From positions 10,105,443 to 10,169,442 of the forward strand of contig CP154956.1 of the NCBI GenBank assembly GCA_039621445.1: a stretch of 64,000 nucleotides of DNA, read 5' to 3'. The notes beneath the pieces were generated by a model, which saw only the letters and a list, made by a program, of their open reading frames with translations, searched no databases and had not been told where the DNA came from. Source of the stretch: Euglena gracilis (Eukaryota > Euglenida > Euglenophyceae > Euglenales). This document shows, piece by piece, positions 43,330 through 64,000 of the stretch. The stretch's first letter is position 1, and each line of letters starts with the position of its first letter. Both the position numbers and the translations under genes were made by a program.

Positions 43330-44912
43330 GTCCCGCCCCCTCTCCCCGCCTCTGTCCCCCCTCCGCCGGGCCACCCAGTCTTGTCATCGCACGTGACGGG
43401 TGGCAGGTATCTCTCTGTACCGTGCGCGGGACTGTTGTCCCAGTCAACGCTGCAGAGGCTCCAACACCCTCCCACCCTGAATGGCAACCCATTATGAATA
43501 AGACCTGCGTTCTGGTTTTCAGCAAAATGACCCCCCCCCCCAAATAAGACCAAATAAAACATGCACCCCTGGGAATTTTGAGGAAATTTCAAAAAAGCAG
43601 ACCCCCTCCGAACTGTTAAGTGCCATTGCTTGCTCAAGGTGTGTCCGATCCCCCCCCCCCCGGGCTGACTGACTCGTTTTTTTTCGGAGACTGACTGGTT
43701 ATTTGATTCCAGCCCCCCCCCTCCCCCCCGGGGTTGCCAGGATTGACCAAAAGTGGTCACCTGGTGCCGAAGGCGCCAGAATTTTTTTTTGAATTTTGAC
43801 CAAAATTCCTTGATTTTTGGCCATTTTTGGCCGAGTGGTCAAAAGTGACCGACCCCCCCCCCCCGGGGCGGTGCTTGGAAGTTGGTGACTGGTTTTTGAA
43901 AAGTGACTGACTGGTTTTTTGAAGGTGGGAAGAGACCCCCCCTCCTGGGGTGGGTAGGCAGGGGGGAATATGCAATTTGCACAGTTTGTATTTTTTTGCA
44001 TAATAAAAATTTTATGAAGTATCGCATTTTTGCATTTCTATGCGAAAAAATTCTTTTTTCGGGTTGGCAAAATATAAAAATATTTTGCCTTTCCAATTTC
44101 AGTGATATGGTTGGTTCACCTGGTTCACCTGGTAAGTGGTTGCGTCCACTTATATTTGCATTTTTGGTGCAAATGAAAATTTTACAACTCCTCTTCAAAC
44201 GGAAAAGTGTACAGGGGAGTTCCTAAAGGAATTTATGCACAACAATTTGCATATTTTTTTTTTGCATATTTTTGCACTTTTTTTGCAATTTTTTTTTGCA
44301 TTTTTTGCATATTTCTGAGGAGCCTTGTTGCGTATTCCCCTCCCCTGCGGTGAGCACTGGTATGGTAATACCCCAATGATTCTTTTCTTTGAAATTTGGA
44401 ACTTTTTGGCTTTTCTGATTTTTTTTTATGTCAGAAATTGGCATTTTTTTGAGGCCATTTTTGTTTATTGTGAAAATTCCTGCTTTTTGGACCTACTTCT
44501 GGATCCTCTAGCAAGGATCGGCTTTTTTGACCGGAGTTTTCAGCAAAAAAATCAAATAATGAGATCCTCTCAACAATAAGAACCCCCATGACACTTTCAG
44601 CAACCGGCCATATTTTTTTTGAGGAAGCTTATTTTCTGCTGATATACCATTTTCGGCGGGAAATGATTTTTCATTTTGCACAGGGATTCAGGGTGTGTGT
44701 CCGTGCGCGTGTATCATAATATATGTATTCAATTTGAATATCTCCTTTATTTACTTGGAGCCACGAGACCAGGTCCTGACCCCCCCCCCCCCACTCTGCG
44801 GCGCGAAGGAGTTTTTTCCCCCTCTTCACTGGAGGGGATACCCCCCCCCCCCAGACAGTCCAGCCTGGGCGCCGGCTGAATCTCAGTTGGTCCCATTGGC
44901 TCAGCCGAACCA
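43330..44912. other. Downstream of OTU core: GACTG repeats and T-rich sequence
   Basis: CTGACTGACTCGTTTTTTTT and GTGACTGACTGGTTTTTT copies at 43660–43700 and 43890–43925, a GGTGCCGAAGGCGCC hairpin plus T run at 43763–43790, and TTTTTTGCAT stretches at 44240–44320. No gene seen. Confidence 0.5.
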
Positions 44913-45032
44913 ATGGGACAGCGAACACGGGCGCTTTACTGTCCGGCGAGCCCACGCGCCTCTCCCTTCCCGGTCACTCCTAACCCTGACTTCCGCATCC
45001 GACTGCCCCATACCTGGGCCCCCTCTGCCACG
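44913..45032 (+). CDS. Possible 5' exon of ARMC1-like gene
   Basis: An ATG at 44913 opens MGQRTRALYCPASPRASPFP then VTPNPDFRIRLPHTWAPSAT, followed by the donor GTGAGG at 45033 in phase 0, which fits the acceptor of ARMC1-like exon 1. The first 20 residues are Arg-rich and lack acidic residues, as in a mitochondrial presequence. The same GC-rich block stays open past the donor, so it may be something else. Confidence 0.25.
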
Positions 45033-45435
45033 GTGAGGGTCCGGCGCGCGGAAAGTGCGAAAACTACCGCGCTGCGCCAGGCTACGCTCTTGCGTCAAAA
45101 AGCGTCCGCTGAAGTTTGGTACAGGCACAGAGAGGAGGTCTCAGGCCCCCGGACCCAACCATTCTTCCCAAGGACCCAAGGGTCCCAAGGGGGGACCCAA
45201 GGTGTGAATGGGGTGGCTGGTGGTTCAGGAGTCTCCTCCAAACCTTTGCAGTTTCCCATATTTTGCAGCTCGCCATATTTTTTTTTGTTTTTTTCCTTTA
45301 ATGTGCCGTCACATTTGTTCCCAGTGCTTCTTTTGCTGTATTCCCCCACATTGGGTGGGTGTGGGTGGGTGGATGCGGTGGGGGGATCCTAATCCCAACC
45401 CTTGCCCTAACTCTAACCCCGACCCTGACTTTTCA

Positions 45436-45666
45436 TGCCAACGCGGAGGAAGCCTGACCCGTTTGCCCAGTTACCCAATCATATCGAGCCGCCTCGTTGC
45501 ACGTGTGCCTTGCGATGGGCTTCTGCTCCCGGTTGCCACGCGCAGCCCTGCCATGTGTATAGACAGGGGCCAGGGTGTGTCGATCGGGAAAGAAACAGGC
45601 ACCAAACTTGCTCTTCTCGACATCTCCTTCTCCAGTTCACCGTGTGACTTCGTGGTGTGGGACTGA
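45436..45666 (+). CDS. Unrecognised ORF segment
   Basis: A stretch with balanced composition reads LPSYPIISSRLVARVPCDGL, LLPVATRSPAMCIDRGQGVS, IGKETGTKLALLDISFSS and SPCDFVVWD, then TGA. No family recognised and no start of its own. It could be a lost exon, a fragment of an inserted element, or chance. Confidence 0.2.
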   Translation, partial: CQRGGSLTRLPSYPIISSRLVARVPCDGLLLPVATRSPAMCIDRGQGVSIGKETGTKLALLDISFSSSPCDFVVWD

Positions 45667-47910
45667 AAGATTGCTGATCAGACCCCAGCCATCGCAATGG
45701 CACCTGCTATGCGATTAGTCGCCAGAAGTTTGGGCTTATTTGAGGCATCTCATCTTCTCAGTGAGTGGGGGGATTGAAATGGTTTTCCAAACCAGAAGAT
45801 TAAAAACGTGAACAAGCCATCATCTGCTTTGCTGGTTGTTTCCCCCAAGGGAGCTAACGGGGGTATGTTGTTTGTGCATCTGAACTTGGGGGCTAAGGGA
45901 CATCCATTATTTGGCTGTTTATTTAGTTCTACTTGATTGAGAGCACTGAAAAATTCAACGTCTCTTGATTCCCGAGTTTCGTCCTCTGCAACAAATGCTT
46001 CACCCAAGTGGAAGTGTTCTTTTTTTACTCGATAACCCCCCCCCCAGTGAACGGCAGCACAGAGGATGGTGTATGTTTTATTCTTTGCTTCCACACTGGT
46101 CATTTAAGCTCCCAAAGAACACTTCCACACAAACACCCACTATTTTTGGTCACTGCCCCCCAATCCCTCAGCCGTGCCCTGCTCTCACGCTGTAAAATTC
46201 CCCCCTTCCTGTTCCCACCCGATGGCACTGCTTTTCCTTCATCCAGCCTTGCACACTGCATTTTATACCTATCATCCCGCAACCGGAAGGTCGACCGTCT
46301 GTCACTCTTCACTCCAGCGCTGCGGGGATTGGCCACCTTTGAACTGAAGGATTCCCCCCCTTTTTCACACCCGGTGAGGAAAAGGTCCCGTGAGGTTTTC
46401 AGGTGTGTGCAGGTGCGTCGGGGGAGGTTCAGAGATTCACAGGGGGCCTTTGCACCGATGGCCAGCCTTTGCCTGGATGGGCCCTTGGGGTCAGAAGGGC
46501 CCTGAGAGTCCAAATGTAGCTCTCTCAGGGGTCAGCAGGGATAGATGGGAAGCCCTTCGTTTTTGAGGCAGGTGGCAAGGGGGACCACCCCCCCCTCTCC
46601 TGGGGGGTCAGGATCCCCCCCCCCCCAGATGCTGGGAGGGGTCTGAACCCCCCTCCTTGGCAGGTTCCAAAGATTGCGAATTTCTTTTTCTGGCGCTGCA
46701 CGCCGGAAAATGAACAAAAATGCCCCGCTTTTCCTCACCTTTGAACGTTTTGCACTTTTTTTTTGATGTTTAGGCATTTTCCGCATAAACAGTGTTCAAA
46801 AAAATTAAACAACGAGCATGTCTGTATTTATTTTCGCAGAAGAATTTGGTTTTTTCAACAATTTTTGGTCTGGCATTCGTCCCTTTTCTGGTCCACAAAA
46901 CCGAAAAATTTTCTGGTCCCCTTCAGCTTCGAGGTCGGATGGGGGATCCGACCCCCCCCCCTTCGTGTGGGGAGGGAGGGTTCGCACCCCCCCTCCCAAG
47001 GCTTTCCATCCTCCCTGGAGGTCAGTGGACGGCAAATCAGCCAATTTTGTAGGTTTTTTTTTGCACATGCATATAGAATCAATTTAGCCTAAAGGAGCGC
47101 CGGGGGCTTTCAAAAATTGCTCACTTTCTTCCTGCGATGAACAGCCCAGGGTAATCCCCGGACAGACACTCCCAAATGCAAGATCTTTTCAACATTTTTG
47201 GATAATAAATTTCAGCATTTTTGGATAAGTTGTCCTGTGATGTTGGCAGCTGGGTTAGGTAACTTCTGAACCAGACAACCTCCGGTATGATGGCAGCTGA
47301 GGAGGAGATCGCTAAATTTGCTTTCTTGTGCTGACTTGGCCCTGCCGAGTTGAGGGAAAAGGCACCTAGAAAATGGTGACCCAGGGGAAAGAACTGCAGA
47401 GGAAGACACAAAAGATCGCACTCTGCCATTTGAACGTCTGCAGAATTTTCGACATGTTTCTTCATGGCACTCAATGCTGGAAATCATTTGTCATGCACAC
47501 CATCATTTCTCGCTGTTCCACTTGGCTTGATTAAATGTCCACAATTGATGTGACTCTTATTTTCTTGGGCGGCAGAGATTCACATAACCCTGCTGCGACC
47601 CCATCTTTTTAGGTGTATTTGGTGGTGGCACGCTGAATCAATTCAGCCTGGCTGAGACACACACAAACACGTATGGTCTAGTGTACATTACAGGTACATT
47701 ATAATAGATGACATACACACACACACACACACGTACACACATACATGCATATATTGAAAATTACACATATAAATGAAATATATCTGTATTTATTACATAT
47801 TGTATATTTAATGTAGATTATTATCAAATTATATAAAATGATGCCGACTTTGGGCGGGCTTGGGATGGGTAGGTGGATGGGATGAGTTCGGCCGCCTTTC
47901 CTCCCCGCAG
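45667..47910. other. Upstream of ARMC1-like exon 1, no gene supported
   Basis: Mixed sequence with a GGCGCTGCACGCC hairpin at 46690 and C runs at 46613–46626 and 46955. CA repeat near 47712–47745. The ARMC1-like promoter may lie here or before 44.9 kb. Confidence 0.4.
46230..46505 (+). CDS. Unrecognised ORF segment (either strand)
   Basis: Reads HCILYLSSRNRKVDRLSLFT then PALRGLATFELKDSPPFSHP on +. The − strand is open for 137 codons over the same bases. It sits between the OTU and ARMC1-like genes. Could be a decayed element or untranslated sequence. Confidence 0.18.
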   Translation, partial: AFPSSSLAHCILYLSSRNRKVDRLSLFTPALRGLATFELKDSPPFSHPVRKRSREVFRCVQVRRGRFRDSQGAFAPMASLCLDGPLGSEGP

Positions 47911-63000
<15,090 letters not shown>

Positions 63001-64000
63001 TATACTTCCAGGTTTGATGCATGGTTACAAATAAGGGGATAAAAGCAGGGTGTCCGATGACCAGATTCAGCTCCCTCAGCCCCCCCCCCCCACAGTGTGT
63101 GCCCCATGCACATGGTTTGCCGCACAATGGGCAGAGGATGGGTAACACTGATTCATCACCGCCGCGGTGTAAAGACTTTTTTCCACGGGACTCATACCTC
63201 CCCTCCATCAACACTTGGACAGCACTGCACTGCACTGACCCGAAACAGAATATCTGGGACTACCTTTGTTTCAAGACCACAAAAAAAAACACTTCGCAGA
63301 AAGAATGCGTTGTGCGAAGCCAATTTTGTTGTGCCCTTTTTTTTTGTGTCAAACCTGCAAAAGGTTCATTTGGATCATTTCAAGGAAACCACCCTAATCT
63401 GCGTGGTTTTGAAATTGTGTTCGCTTATGAGGTGAAATACAACTTTTCAGTTGTTTCTGTGGGTATTCCCAAACCTTTGCCTTTTTTTCTCTAAAACAGG
63501 AAACCACTTAAAACTGTTCTGATTCGTTTCAATGATTTTGCCCAATTTTTATCACCTCCCCCCACCTGGGCCCTGGTCGGAAACTGTCAGGGTCCCATGG
63601 ACCTGTCAGGTGACAACGTTTTTCGACGTGCCGGCCAGGTTGGTGCCGAGAGGTGTGAAATCGCGCGTCCATCATAAAACCTGGGGCAGCTGACAAAATC
63701 TGGACGGGTGGAAAAGGACCCAAATGACCTCGCTGCATAGACTCCTCACTTGGACATATAGAAGCCGGTTGTGTGGCAAGTGGGTGACTAACTCCCCCCC
63801 TTCGGGGTGGACTGTGGGTTTCCTCCCCCCCTTCTCCCTGACACGCCTTGTCCATGACACCTCCCCGGGTCAACGGCGGTTTTCCTGTACCCAAAATGCT
63901 TTATGTCCCATGGTGCGGTGCCTATGACACGGCGTGCCCATGACTTGCCCCCCCCCCGTGTCAACCGCATTTTCCTGTACTTTGGTGTCTCAAAGACAGG
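63001..64000. other. Downstream of readable ARMC1-like sequence
   Basis: A 157-codon ORF (63021–63494) and others have no recognised domain. CCCATGACACGG and GTGTCAAC motifs near 63850–63960 resemble sequence at 13980–14060 and 14690 (CGTTGACC, GTGTCAACGGCACATTTCCT), so this is a further dispersed repeat. Confidence 0.4.

Overview
The window is nuclear DNA from an intron-rich eukaryote. Short GC-rich exons, most with GT–AG borders and polypyrimidine tracts, lie in long introns full of microsatellites, homopolymer C and G runs and small fold-back repeats. There are no operons, ribosome binding sites, rRNA or recognisable tRNA. I cannot place the species. A free-living or algal protist is the best guess: the OTU protease resembles the plant OTU9–12 group, all genes lie on one strand, and several introns look like insertions flanked by short direct repeats. 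This is inference.

Three conserved genes can be read, all on the + strand. (1) SPT4, the small subunit of the Spt4–Spt5 transcription elongation factor: four exons from 7792 to 13014. (2) An OTU-family cysteine deubiquitinase: the catalytic core is five exons from 38500 to 43329, with Asp/Cys in DDGNC and His in IHYN. Likely exons of the same gene, or of an unresolved neighbour, lie upstream from about 14.1 to 38.1 kb, including a CUE/UBA-like exon at 16990. (3) An ARMC1-like armadillo protein: ten exons from 47911 to about 62.9 kb, with an N-terminal armadillo segment, a Pro/Ala linker, an HMA-like segment and a charged C-terminal helix. Joined exons keep frame and match the known family spacing.

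Everything else is repeats and decayed sequence. 1–7.5 kb: C/G-run-bounded fold-back elements, minisatellites and a repeat family built on TTCACCGGTGAA. 11.9–12.2 kb: a chain of overlapping perfect palindromes. 16.4, 53.3 and 53.7 kb: fold-back elements, two of them carrying telomere-like TTAGGG/CCCTAA. 37.5–38.0, 49.8–51.6, 54.2–56.8 and 57.2–58.0 kb: very long composite microsatellites whose spurious ORFs of up to 700 codons are not genes. 61.2–62.7 kb: a decamer array and an inverted C/G-rich repeat.

The most unusual feature is a set of four introns (one in SPT4, one in the OTU gene, two in ARMC1) where the only join preserving the conserved protein lies inside a short direct repeat at the two intron ends, without GT–AG. 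Three of the four also have an inner GT–AG choice that would leave both repeat copies in the protein. They resemble introner-like insertions with target-site duplications, side by side with ordinary GT–AG introns in the same genes. No tools were available, so all homology calls rest on motif recognition and recalled family sequences.
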